A stretch of DNA of 6,055 nt from NCBI GenBank assembly GCA_015478765.1, contig JADMKR010000058.1, forward strand, positions 1 through 6,055. Direction: 5' to 3'. The translations under genes were made by a program, and so were the position numbers. The notes under the pieces are model-generated. The model made no database searches and had not been told where the DNA came from. It worked only from the letters and a program-made list of their open reading frames with translations. This DNA is from Flavobacterium sp. GTDB taxonomy: Bacteria > Bacteroidota > Bacteroidia > Flavobacteriales > Flavobacteriaceae. Below are positions 1 through 5,676 of the stretch, in pieces. Position 1 is the first letter of the stretch, and the number at the start of each line of letters is the position of its first letter.

Positions 1-766
1 CACCGCGCAATGCTTCCTCAAGCGAAATGCCTTTGCGGGTCGTACTGTACCTTCGCTGCGCGTCTGAGATATTAGTCCGGTCGTCAGAAATCACGCCTTT
101 GCTATCAAACATCACTATGTTATCTGGATTCACGCCCAATAAAATATACAGATTTGCGCAGGCAAGTGCCGCCGAGCCTGCGCCAGACACTACTACCGAT
201 ACGTCCTTGGCTTCCTTGCCGGCCAGTTCAAGCGCATTGATCAATGCCGCCGCCGATATGATGGCTGTGCCGTGCTGATCGTCGTGCATCACCGGGATGT
301 TCAGTTCCTCTACAAGCCGACGCTCAATTTCGAAAGATTCAGGCGCCTTGATGTCCTCCAGGTTGATGCCGCCAAATGTTGGCGCAATATTTTTTACAGT
401 TTCAATAAAGGCATCAATGTCTTTGGTGTCGATTTCGATATCAAATACGTCAATGTCGGCAAAGATCTTAAACAACAATGCTTTGCCTTCCATTACCGGC
501 TTCGACGCTTCCGGACCGATGTCGCCCAAACCGAGTACGGCAGTACCGTTAGTGATCACGGCCACCAGGTTGCCTTTGGCCGTATATTTATAGACATTGT
601 TGATGTCTTTTGCGATTTCCAGACACGGTTCGGCAACACCGGGCGAATAAGCAAGCGACAGATCGCGCTGCGTCGCATATTTTTTGGTCGGAACTACCTG
701 AATTTTGCCCGGCGTAGGTTTGGCGTGATATAAAAGTGCTTCTCTTCTTTTGCTATATTGATTCAT
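1..766 (-). CDS. maeB: NADP-dependent malic enzyme, N-terminal 255 residues (3' end outside window)
   Basis: Malic enzyme oxidatively decarboxylates malate to pyruvate, giving NAD(P)H and CO2 in the cytoplasm. The visible protein begins MNQYSKRREALLYH and follows the MaeB pattern throughout. It has PGKIQVVPTK (20-29), the AYSPGV motif with the catalytic Tyr40, VMEGKALLFK with Lys95, and the metal-binding residues Glu137-Asp138 (NLEDIK) and Asp162-Asp163 (HDDQHGT). The Rossmann cofactor motif is VVSGAGSAA (192-200). The frame stays open to base 1, so the rest of the cofactor domain is missing here. MaeB-type enzymes of about 760 residues also carry a C-terminal phosphotransacetylase-like domain, which cannot be checked. 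The ATG at 764-766 is chosen because homology starts within a few residues of it and a TAnnTTTG promoter box lies 23 bp upstream. NADP rather than NAD specificity is inferred from the similarity to MaeB. Confidence 0.95.
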   Translation of the reverse strand, partial: MNQYSKRREALLYHAKPTPGKIQVVPTKKYATQRDLSLAYSPGVAEPCLEIAKDINNVYKYTAKGNLVAVITNGTAVLGLGDIGPEASKPVMEGKALLFKIFADIDVFDIEIDTKDIDAFIETVKNIAPTFGGINLEDIKAPESFEIERRLVEELNIPVMHDDQHGTAIISAAALINALELAGKEAKDVSVVVSGAGSAALACANLYILLGVNPDNIVMFDSKGVISDDRTNISDAQRRYSTTRKGISLEEALRG

Positions 767-789
767 TGTGTGAATTTTGTTCGAACCCA

Positions 790-820
790 CAAAGGTAGAA
801 GTATAGGCTGAAAAAGGAAA
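790..820 (-). promoter_or_regulatory. Bacteroidota-type promoter of the malic enzyme gene
   Basis: On the minus strand TACCTTTG (790-797) matches the Bacteroidota -7 consensus TAnnTTTG at every fixed position. Nineteen bases upstream is TTTC (817-820), a three-of-four match to the -33 element TTTG. The expected transcription start is near 783, giving a short leader of under 20 nt before the ATG at 766. An 8-bp palindrome, GTTCGAAC (779-786), spans the predicted start; whether it is an operator is unknown. Confidence 0.55.
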
Positions 821-829
821 CTTTTTGCC
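806..829 (-). terminator. Possible weak hairpin terminator after queG
   Basis: AAAAAG (811-816) and CTTTTT (821-826) pair around a GAAA loop. GGC (806-808) and GCC (827-829) extend the stem across a 2-nt bulge. The hairpin lies about 40 nt past the queG stop and upstream of the malic enzyme -7 box, so it may end queG transcription. The stem is mostly A-T and there is no long U tract beyond it. It is a weak candidate and also overlaps the -33 region of the next promoter. Confidence 0.25.
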
Positions 830-865
830 AGTTCATTTTGCCGAAAAAGTCTAGAAATGAGATTT

Positions 866-935
866 TCAGGGCGCCCCCTGCGGGCCGGGCTTTCGGCTGC
901 ACGCGGTACCTGCCTCTATCCCTGGCGCCGACCCT
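866..935. repeat. G+C-rich, partly palindromic intergenic-type repeat fused to the end of queG
   Basis: This block is roughly three quarters G+C, far above the flanking sequence. GGCGCC occurs at both sides (870-875 and 924-929). AGGG (868-871) pairs with CCCT (932-935), and CGCC (872-875) with GGCG (924-927), so a stem with a bulge and a large loop is possible. The inner sequence, including GGGCTTTCGGCTGCA (887-901), recalls short dispersed repeats found between genes in Bacteroidota. That family link is from memory and not verified. The repeat lies inside the open reading frame of queG and supplies its stop codon. The right boundary is uncertain and could extend to about 960. Confidence 0.5.
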
Positions 936-1882
936 TCAGGAAGTGATACCGACGCCTTTATAATAGGGCGATTTGGTTTCACGAAATCAATATTCCGTTT
1001 CAATCCTTGATATTTTGTACGCTTTACCGGTGAATCTTTGAAAACCACCCTGAAGGTTTCTTCTGTAATTTCCTCCCAATCTTTTTTCGACATCGCCAAA
1101 AGCTCGGGTTTAGGGTTGAACAACGGCTCCGAATGTGGTTTCGAAAATTTGTTCCAGGGACACACATCCTGACAGATGTCGCATCCGAAAACCCAGTCGT
1201 CGAATTTTCCCTGCATACCAGACGGGATATTCTCTTTGAGTTCGATGGTAAAATAGGAGATGCATTTGCTGCCGTCAACAATATACGGCGCCACTATGGC
1301 CTCTGTCGGGCACGCGTCGAGGCAGGCGGTGCAGGATCCGCAATGGTCGGTGACGGCATGGTCGTATTCGAGTGGGAGATCGATAATCAATTCGGCTATA
1401 AAATAAAACGACCCAACCGATTTTGTGAGCAGGTTGCTGTTCTTGCCAATCCAGCCGAGACCGCTGCGCGCTGCCCACGCCTTGTCAAGAACCGGCGCCG
1501 AGTCTACAAATACGCGTCCGTCGACATCGCCAATCTCGCTTTGAATTGAATATAAAAGTTCCTTTAGCCGTTCCTTGATCACAAAATGGTAGTCGGTGCC
1601 ATAGGCGTATTTTGAGATTTTATACGAATCGGGATTTTGGGATTCTTCGGGATAATAGTTCAGCAGCAAGGACACCACGCTTTTTGCCCCCGGAACCAAC
1701 AATGTAGGGTCGAGCCGTTTATCGAAATGGTTTTCCATATACGACATTTGGCCGTTCATGTTTTTGTTTAGCCACCGTTCAAGGCGGGGAGCTTCATCTT
1801 CTAAAAATTCAGCTTTTGAAATACCGCATGACAGGAAGCCGAGGCGGGCGGCTTCGGATTTGATGAAAGCGGTATATGAAAT
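866..1882 (-). CDS. queG: Epoxyqueuosine reductase QueG, start codon unclear and C-terminus extended
   Basis: QueG is a cytoplasmic cobalamin- and iron-sulphur-dependent enzyme that reduces epoxyqueuosine at the wobble base of tRNA to queuosine, the last step of the pathway. Counting from ATT at 1882 (338 residues), the protein has an N-terminal RLGFLSCGI segment (13-21) and VDSAPV with the probable proton donor Asp127. The ferredoxin-like region carries cysteines at 181, 184, 187 and 191 (CGSCTACLDAC), 207, and 234, 237 and 241 (CDICQDVCPWN), enough for two [4Fe-4S] clusters. The family's last conserved stretch, RTKYQGLKRNIDFV, ends near residue 301. The remaining 37 or so residues are a non-conserved tail, partly encoded by the G+C-rich repeat. 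The first ATG is at 1759 and would remove 41 residues with family-like sequence. Upstream of it the frame is open to a TAA at 1919-1921 but holds no ATG, GTG or TTG. Identity is certain; the start is not. Confidence 0.93.
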   Translation of the reverse strand: MSYTAFIKSEAARLGFLSCGISKAEFLEDEAPRLERWLNKNMNGQMSYMENHFDKRLDPTLLVPGAKSVVSLLLNYYPEESQNPDSYKISKYAYGTDYHFVIKERLKELLYSIQSEIGDVDGRVFVDSAPVLDKAWAARSGLGWIGKNSNLLTKSVGSFYFIAELIIDLPLEYDHAVTDHCGSCTACLDACPTEAIVAPYIVDGSKCISYFTIELKENIPSGMQGKFDDWVFGCDICQDVCPWNKFSKPHSEPLFNPKPELLAMSKKDWEEITEETFRVVFKDSPVKRTKYQGLKRNIDFVKPNRPIIKASVSLPEGSAPGIEAGTACSRKPGPQGAP

Positions 1883-1909
1883 TTCAGAGTTCAGATTTAA
1901 GATTTCAGA
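1881..1909 (+). repeat. Left terminal inverted repeat of the four-helix-bundle element
   Basis: This 29-bp end matches the reverse complement of 2355-2383 at 25 positions, with a perfect 13-bp outer block (1881-1893) and a perfect 10-bp inner block (1900-1909) at identical spacing. On the minus strand it would form the 3' arm of an RNA stem. Confidence 0.8.
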
Positions 1910-1921
1910 GTTCAGATTTTA
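1881..1921 (+). repeat. Two-copy 21-bp tandem repeat at the left end of the element
   Basis: The unit ATTTCAGAGTTCAGATTT begins at 1881 and again at 1902, a period of 21 bp; a short degenerate third start (GATTTCC) follows at 1922. On the minus strand the copies read in the queG frame as repeats of NLNSEI. Either copy could pair with the right end of the element. Confidence 0.85.
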
Positions 1922-1960
1922 GATTTCCGATTGTTGGAAAGATTCTATAGTTTATGGATT

Positions 1961-2320
1961 TCACTTATGAAGTTTCGCTTTGACAGTTTTTAAAGACGCT
2001 ACAAATATTGATGTTAGCTCGTTTCCTTCAGTCCACAACTCGTCAATTATCGGCTTGGAAATCCAGCCCTTATCGTGTATTAATTCCAGCCAAAATAAAG
2101 TTTCATCGGCCTCCTCAAGAACAATTTCCATTTTCGCAATAAATTCACGATCACTTCTTGACCTACAAACTGCACGATAATTCGCCCCAACAGAAGTTCC
2201 CGCGCGGATAATTTGATTAGCAACTACTCGACACGCTATCGTTGCGGGAAGTTGTTCTACTAAACCAATTATCGAAATGGAAAATGCTTTGGTTCGCGAT
2301 TTAAGTTCACTTGTATTCAT
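1961..2320 (-). CDS. Four-helix-bundle protein (23S rRNA intervening-sequence protein family)
   Basis: This 119-residue protein belongs to the small four-helix-bundle family (TIGR02436 / Pfam 23S_rRNA_IVP). The family signature is clear: NQIIRAGTSVGANYRA (35-50), RSRSDREFIAKMEIVLEEADE (53-73) and the FWLEL segment (76-80). Length is normal for the family. Members were first found in intervening sequences of 23S rRNA genes; a homologue, Avd, partners the reverse transcriptase of diversity-generating retroelements. Most chromosomal copies in Bacteroidota have no known function, and a nucleic-acid-binding role is inferred from the relatives. The start at 2318-2320 gives the usual N-terminus. No promoter box is visible just upstream, so it may be transcribed with ruvB, whose stop is 64 bp away. 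The gene lies inside an inverted-repeat-bounded segment and there is no rRNA or reverse transcriptase nearby. Confidence 0.9.
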   Translation of the reverse strand: MNTSELKSRTKAFSISIIGLVEQLPATIACRVVANQIIRAGTSVGANYRAVCRSRSDREFIAKMEIVLEEADETLFWLELIHDKGWISKPIIDELWTEGNELTSIFVASLKTVKAKLHK

Positions 2321-2354
2321 TGATATGATGTTGACACTTACCTATTACGTCCAA

Positions 2355-2383
2355 TCTGAAATCTGCACTGTGAACTCTGAAAT
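2355..2383 (-). repeat. Right terminal inverted repeat of the four-helix-bundle element
   Basis: Read on the minus strand this is ATTTCAGAGTTCA (2383-2371), a 6-nt variable part, then AGATTTCAGA (2364-2355), the same plan as the left end. It starts one base beyond the ruvB stop codon (2385-2387). Confidence 0.8.
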
Positions 2384-2384
2384 C

Positions 2385-3407
2385 CTAAAAAAGTCCGCCT
2401 TGAATATTTGGATTGATCTTGCCGAGATGTCTGTAAGCCTTTTCTGTTACTTCACGCCCTCTTGGCGTACGCATTATAAAACCCTCCTGGATCAGGAACG
2501 GTTCGTACACTTCCTCGATGGTTTCGCTGCTCTCGGAAACGGCTGTTGCCAATGTTGACAGACCTACAGGTCCGCCGCGGAATTTTTCAATGATTGTCGT
2601 AAGTATCTTATTGTCCATTTCGTCAAGGCCGAAGGCATCGACATTCAGAGCGCGGAGCGAAAAACGCGCGATTTCGATATCGATTTTCCCGTTACCTTTT
2701 ATCTGTGCAAAATCGCGTACGCGACGTAAAAGTGCATTGGCGATACGCGGTGTACCTCTACTTCGGCCGGCAATTTCGATGGCAGCTTCCATGGTAATCG
2801 GCATTTTGATGATGGAAGCGCTGCGTTCGACGATTGATGTGAGAAGTTCAGTGGTATAATATTGCAATCTACTTTGAATGCCGAAACGGGCGCGCATTGG
2901 TGCCGTAAGTAATCCCGAGCGCGTCGTGGCGCCCACCAACGTAAACGGATTGAGATTGATTTGCACCGAGCGCGCATTGGGACCGGATTCAATCATGATA
3001 TCGATCTTGAAATCTTCCATAGCCGAATACAGGTATTCTTCCACCACGGGGCTTAATCGGTGAATTTCATCTATGAACAAAACATCGCGGTCTTCGAGAT
3101 TTGTCAGCAAGCCTGCGAGATCGCCGGGTTTGTCCAGGACAGGGCCCGAAGTTATCCGGATACCAACGCCGAGTTCGTTGGCAAGGATGTTAGCCAGCGT
3201 AGTTTTACCCAATCCGGGCGGACCGTGGAATAATGTGTGGTCCAGTGCTTCATTCCGCTGATTGGCAGCTTCGACAAATACTTTGAGATTTTCGAGGATC
3301 TGATCCTGGCCTGCAAAGTCGTCGAACGCAAGCGGCCGCAACTTTTTCTCGAGATCGAGTTCTTCGGGATTGAAATGATTGTTGGTAGGATTCAGGTTCT
3401 CATTCAT
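2385..3407 (-). CDS. ruvB: Holliday junction branch migration ATPase RuvB
   Basis: RuvB forms hexameric AAA+ rings that, with RuvA, drive branch migration of Holliday junctions during recombination and repair. The 340-residue protein has the full family layout. It shows Walker A GPPGLGKTT (62-70), Walker B with DEIH (113-116), and the presensor hairpin region before sensor 1, GATTR (159-163). The arginine finger is Arg174 in PMRARFG, sensor 2 is RGTPR (217-221), and the C-terminal winged-helix domain ends in RTPRGREVTEKAYRHLG (313-329). Length is usual and no key residue is missing. The ATG at 3405-3407 gives an N-terminus (MNENLNP...) that fits Bacteroidota homologues. It lies 38 bp after the GNAT gene and has its own promoter box close by. 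No ruvA is present in the window. The stop codon abuts the inverted repeat of the downstream element, which leaves the protein intact. Confidence 0.98.
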   Translation of the reverse strand: MNENLNPTNNHFNPEELDLEKKLRPLAFDDFAGQDQILENLKVFVEAANQRNEALDHTLFHGPPGLGKTTLANILANELGVGIRITSGPVLDKPGDLAGLLTNLEDRDVLFIDEIHRLSPVVEEYLYSAMEDFKIDIMIESGPNARSVQINLNPFTLVGATTRSGLLTAPMRARFGIQSRLQYYTTELLTSIVERSASIIKMPITMEAAIEIAGRSRGTPRIANALLRRVRDFAQIKGNGKIDIEIARFSLRALNVDAFGLDEMDNKILTTIIEKFRGGPVGLSTLATAVSESSETIEEVYEPFLIQEGFIMRTPRGREVTEKAYRHLGKINPNIQGGLF

Positions 3408-3411
3408 TTGG

Positions 3412-3444
3412 CAAAGATAGCCAAAATGGTTTCCTGTTCACAAA
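3412..3444 (-). promoter_or_regulatory. Bacteroidota-type promoter of ruvB, possibly leaderless
   Basis: On the minus strand TATCTTTG (3412-3419) matches TAnnTTTG and TTTG (3441-3444) matches the -33 element, separated by 21 bp, within the normal range. Only 4 nt separate the -7 box from the ruvB ATG, so transcription would begin at or next to the start codon. The -33 box ends one base short of the GNAT stop codon. Confidence 0.55.
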
Positions 3445-3445
3445 C

Positions 3446-3751
3446 TTACATCTGATAACCGTCGCTGAGCAACGAGTGCCACTGCTGGTTCCTGTCGATA
3501 TATCGCGCTACATAAGTGCAAGATGGCACCACTCGCATATTCTTATCCTTGATGTACTGAAGAACTTTTTCCACTAGCTTGCGAGCGGCACCTTTGCCTT
3601 GTAATTCCTTTGGGACTTCGGTGTGGGTGAGATGGTACTTGTCGTCCTGCACCACATATTCGATAAAAGCGGTGCCTTCATCAAAATCCATTTCAAACTG
3701 GCTTGCGGATTTATTATTGGTAAGATCGGAACTTGGAGACGTATCAGGCAT
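3446..3751 (-). CDS. Small GNAT-fold N-acetyltransferase, NATD1/YjdJ-like
   Basis: A 101-residue single-domain protein of the short GCN5-related acetyltransferase group (Pfam Acetyltransf_CG type). After a polar N-terminus (1-18) it shows the strand pattern FIEYVV...YHLTHTEVPKEL (29-50), the acetyl-CoA phosphate loop QGKGAARKLVEKVL (51-64) and the family's conserved PSCTYVARYI (76-85) with Cys78. Length fits the group. Enzymes of this family are thought to transfer acetyl from acetyl-CoA to an amine or thiol, but the substrate of these short forms is not known to me. The start at 3749-3751 leaves the whole domain intact. The gene stands alone between the cox terminator and the ruvB promoter. 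A TATATTTA (3769-3776) is a near match to the -7 box, but no -33 element is seen at proper spacing. Its position gives no hint of substrate. Confidence 0.87.
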   Translation of the reverse strand: MPDTSPSSDLTNNKSASQFEMDFDEGTAFIEYVVQDDKYHLTHTEVPKELQGKGAARKLVEKVLQYIKDKNMRVVPSCTYVARYIDRNQQWHSLLSDGYQM

Positions 3752-3793
3752 AGCATAATTATTTCTATTAAATATAGCTAATTATGCCAAATA

Positions 3794-3822
3794 AAAAACC
3801 TTCCCGGGGTGGAAAGGTTTTT
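3794..3822. terminator. Rho-independent terminator after ctaD, possibly bidirectional
   Basis: AAAAAACCTTCC (3794-3805) and GGAAAGGTTTTTA (3811-3823) pair with a one-base bulge around a short G+C-rich loop. On the minus strand the stem ends in a run of six T, 16 nt after the ctaD stop, as expected for the end of the cox operon. T-rich sequence also follows on the plus strand. Confidence 0.85.
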
Positions 3823-3837
3823 ATAATTTATTTTATT

Positions 3838-5646
3838 CTAATGATGAAGTTCTTCTTCGCCTTCTTTCATTGGAACGTTTTGCGGTACAAAGTCGGTGTC
3901 ATGACCAGGTTTGCTGTAATCGTACGGCCAACGGTGAACATGTGGGATTTCGCCCGGCCAGTTTCCGTGAATGTGCTCTACCGGCGCAGTCCATTCCAAA
4001 GTATTGGATTTCCAAGGATTCATAACGGCGCGCTTTCCGTAGAAAATACTGCTGAAGAAATTGTAAAGGAATACCAATTGGAATGCTCCACCCACCAGTG
4101 CAAACACTGTCATGACCACGTTGACGTTCTGAAGATCATCAAACAATGGGAATGCCGTATTTGTATAATAGCGGCGCGGAAGACCAGCCAAACCGATAAA
4201 GTGCATTGGGAAGAAAACACCGTAGGCACAAATCGTGGTAACCCAAACGTGGACGTAACCCAGGTTTTTGTTAAGCATTCGTCCGAACATTTTCGGGAAC
4301 CAGTGGTAAATACCGGCGAACATCCCGTAAAGTGCCGATATACCCATTACCAGGTGGAAGTGAGCGACGACAAAATATGTATCGTGAACGTTGATGTCAA
4401 GTGTACTATCACCTAAGATGATACCTGTCAAACCACCTGTGATAAAAGTCGAAACCATTCCGATTGCGAAAAGCATTGCGGGATTCAACTGCAGATTTCC
4501 TTTCCACAGTGTGGTAATCCAGTTAAAAGCTTTTACGGCAGACGGGATTGCAATCAACAAAGTCGTAAACGTAAATACCGATCCAAGGAATGGGTTCATT
4601 CCTGAGATAAACATATGGTGACCCCAAACGATAGTTGAAAGGAAGGCAATCGCAAGAATTGACATAATCATGGCACGGTATCCGAAAATCGGCTTACGCG
4701 CATTGGTTGTCATAACTTCCGAAACCAGACCCATTGCAGGAAGGATTACGATATAAACTTCAGGGTGCCCAAGGAACCAGAACAGGTGTTCAAAAAGGAC
4801 CGGCGAACCGCCTTGATAATGCAAAACTTCACCTGCAATATAGATATCGGACAGGAAGAATGATGTTCCGAAACTTCTGTCCATTATCAGCAATAACGCT
4901 GCAGATAAAAGAACAGGGAACGAAATTACTCCGATGATGGCAGTTACAAAAAATGCCCAGATCGTCAGTGGAAGACGTGTCATTGTCATACCAACAGTAC
5001 GCAGATTTATTACCGTTACAATATAGTTAAGCGATCCCATCAACGATGAAGCGATAAATATTGCCATTGATATCAACCACCACGTCATACCTGCACCAGA
5101 GCCGCCAATTGCCTGCGGCAATGCACTCAATGGCGGGTAAATTGTCCATCCTGCGGATGCCGGACCAGCCTCAACAAATAGCGATCCGATCATTATAACG
5201 GCTGACAAGAAAAACAACCAGTAAGATATCATATTCAGGAAACCGGACGCCATATCTCGAGCGCCAATTTGCAGCGGGATTAGCAGGTTGCTAAAGGTTC
5301 CGCTTAATCCGGCTGTCAATACGAAGAAAACCATGATTGTTCCATGAATGGTTACAAGAGCGAGGTAGACTTCATTAGTCATGACGCCATTAGGAGCCCA
5401 TTTGTCACCTAAAAGCACGTTGAATATAGCGAATGATTCTTCGGGCCAGGCTAATTGCATTCTGAAAAGCAATGACATTCCTACACCTATAACTCCCATT
5501 ATAATACCTGTTATCAGGTATTGTTTGGCAATCATCTTATGGTCAATACTAAAAATGTATTTGGTGATGAAAGTATCTTTATGGTGGTGCTCATGATCGT
5601 GATCATGTCCGTGGTCTAAATCGTGTGTGTGAGCTACTGCTGACAT
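3838..5646 (-). CDS. ctaD: Cytochrome c oxidase subunit I
   Basis: Catalytic subunit of an aa3-type haem-copper oxidase in the inner membrane, which reduces oxygen to water and pumps protons. The 602-residue protein has about twelve membrane segments. The ligands are all present: His101 (TIHGT) and His431 for haem a, His429 (VAHFH) for haem a3, and His294, His343 and His344 for CuB. Tyr298 in HPEVY is the residue cross-linked to His294. Glu296 of the D channel and Lys372 (SAVKAFNW) of the K channel are also present, which marks an A-type oxidase. The N-terminus carries nine histidines within residues 6-22 before the first membrane helix, and the C-terminal tail (about 550-602) is soluble with further histidines. 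The start at 5644-5646 lies 30 bp after ctaC, preceded by an A-rich leader without a Shine-Dalgarno sequence. It is cotranscribed with ctaC and ends at a strong terminator. Confidence 0.98.
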   Translation of the reverse strand: MSAVAHTHDLDHGHDHDHEHHHKDTFITKYIFSIDHKMIAKQYLITGIIMGVIGVGMSLLFRMQLAWPEESFAIFNVLLGDKWAPNGVMTNEVYLALVTIHGTIMVFFVLTAGLSGTFSNLLIPLQIGARDMASGFLNMISYWLFFLSAVIMIGSLFVEAGPASAGWTIYPPLSALPQAIGGSGAGMTWWLISMAIFIASSLMGSLNYIVTVINLRTVGMTMTRLPLTIWAFFVTAIIGVISFPVLLSAALLLIMDRSFGTSFFLSDIYIAGEVLHYQGGSPVLFEHLFWFLGHPEVYIVILPAMGLVSEVMTTNARKPIFGYRAMIMSILAIAFLSTIVWGHHMFISGMNPFLGSVFTFTTLLIAIPSAVKAFNWITTLWKGNLQLNPAMLFAIGMVSTFITGGLTGIILGDSTLDINVHDTYFVVAHFHLVMGISALYGMFAGIYHWFPKMFGRMLNKNLGYVHVWVTTICAYGVFFPMHFIGLAGLPRRYYTNTAFPLFDDLQNVNVVMTVFALVGGAFQLVFLYNFFSSIFYGKRAVMNPWKSNTLEWTAPVEHIHGNWPGEIPHVHRWPYDYSKPGHDTDFVPQNVPMKEGEEELHH

Positions 5647-5676
5647 ATTATGATTGCTTTAAATTCTTTTTGTTAA

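Larger units (their letters stand above)
1881..2383. mobile_element. 503-bp inverted-repeat-bounded element carrying a four-helix-bundle gene
   Basis: The segment between ruvB and queG is bounded by 29-bp inverted repeats, 1881-1909 and 2355-2383. Each is built as ATTTCAGAGTTCA, a 6-bp variable part, then AGATTTCAGA. Its only gene is the four-helix-bundle CDS, which fills most of it. The right end lies one base past the ruvB stop codon and the left end coincides with the expected start codon of queG. No transposase is present and no clear target-site duplication is seen. The layout resembles the 23S rRNA intervening sequences, in which complementary ends flank an IVP gene. Mobility is inferred from structure and position only. 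Confidence 0.55.

Noticed and set aside
272..733. 153-codon plus-strand open frame at the left end
   Set aside because: It is antisense to the malic enzyme frame, which carries catalytic motifs and stays open through the window edge; the plus-strand translation shows no family signature.
1133..1549. 138-codon plus-strand open frame opposite queG
   Set aside because: It is antisense to the iron-sulphur cysteine motifs of QueG and has no recognisable features of its own.
1877..1921. CRISPR array
   Set aside because: There are only two near-identical units directly adjacent at a 21-bp period, with no spacers.
1961..2320. Part of a diversity-generating retroelement (Avd-like accessory protein)
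   Set aside because: Avd is a homologue of this family, but no reverse transcriptase, template repeat or variable target gene is present in the window, and the gene is fixed between housekeeping genes.
1881..2383. Conventional insertion sequence
   Set aside because: The only protein is a four-helix-bundle protein without a DDE, HUH or serine/tyrosine recombinase motif, and no target-site duplication can be made out at the edges.
3769..3776. Promoter of the GNAT gene (TATATTTA on the minus strand)
   Set aside because: It differs from TAnnTTTG at the last base, and the only nearby TTTG is 11 bp away, too close for a -33 element.
3784..4416. 210-codon open frame on the plus strand, opposite the 3' part of ctaD
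   Set aside because: It lies antisense to well-conserved CtaD codons, begins in the terminator region and shows no recognisable domain; it is a shadow of the ctaD reading frame.
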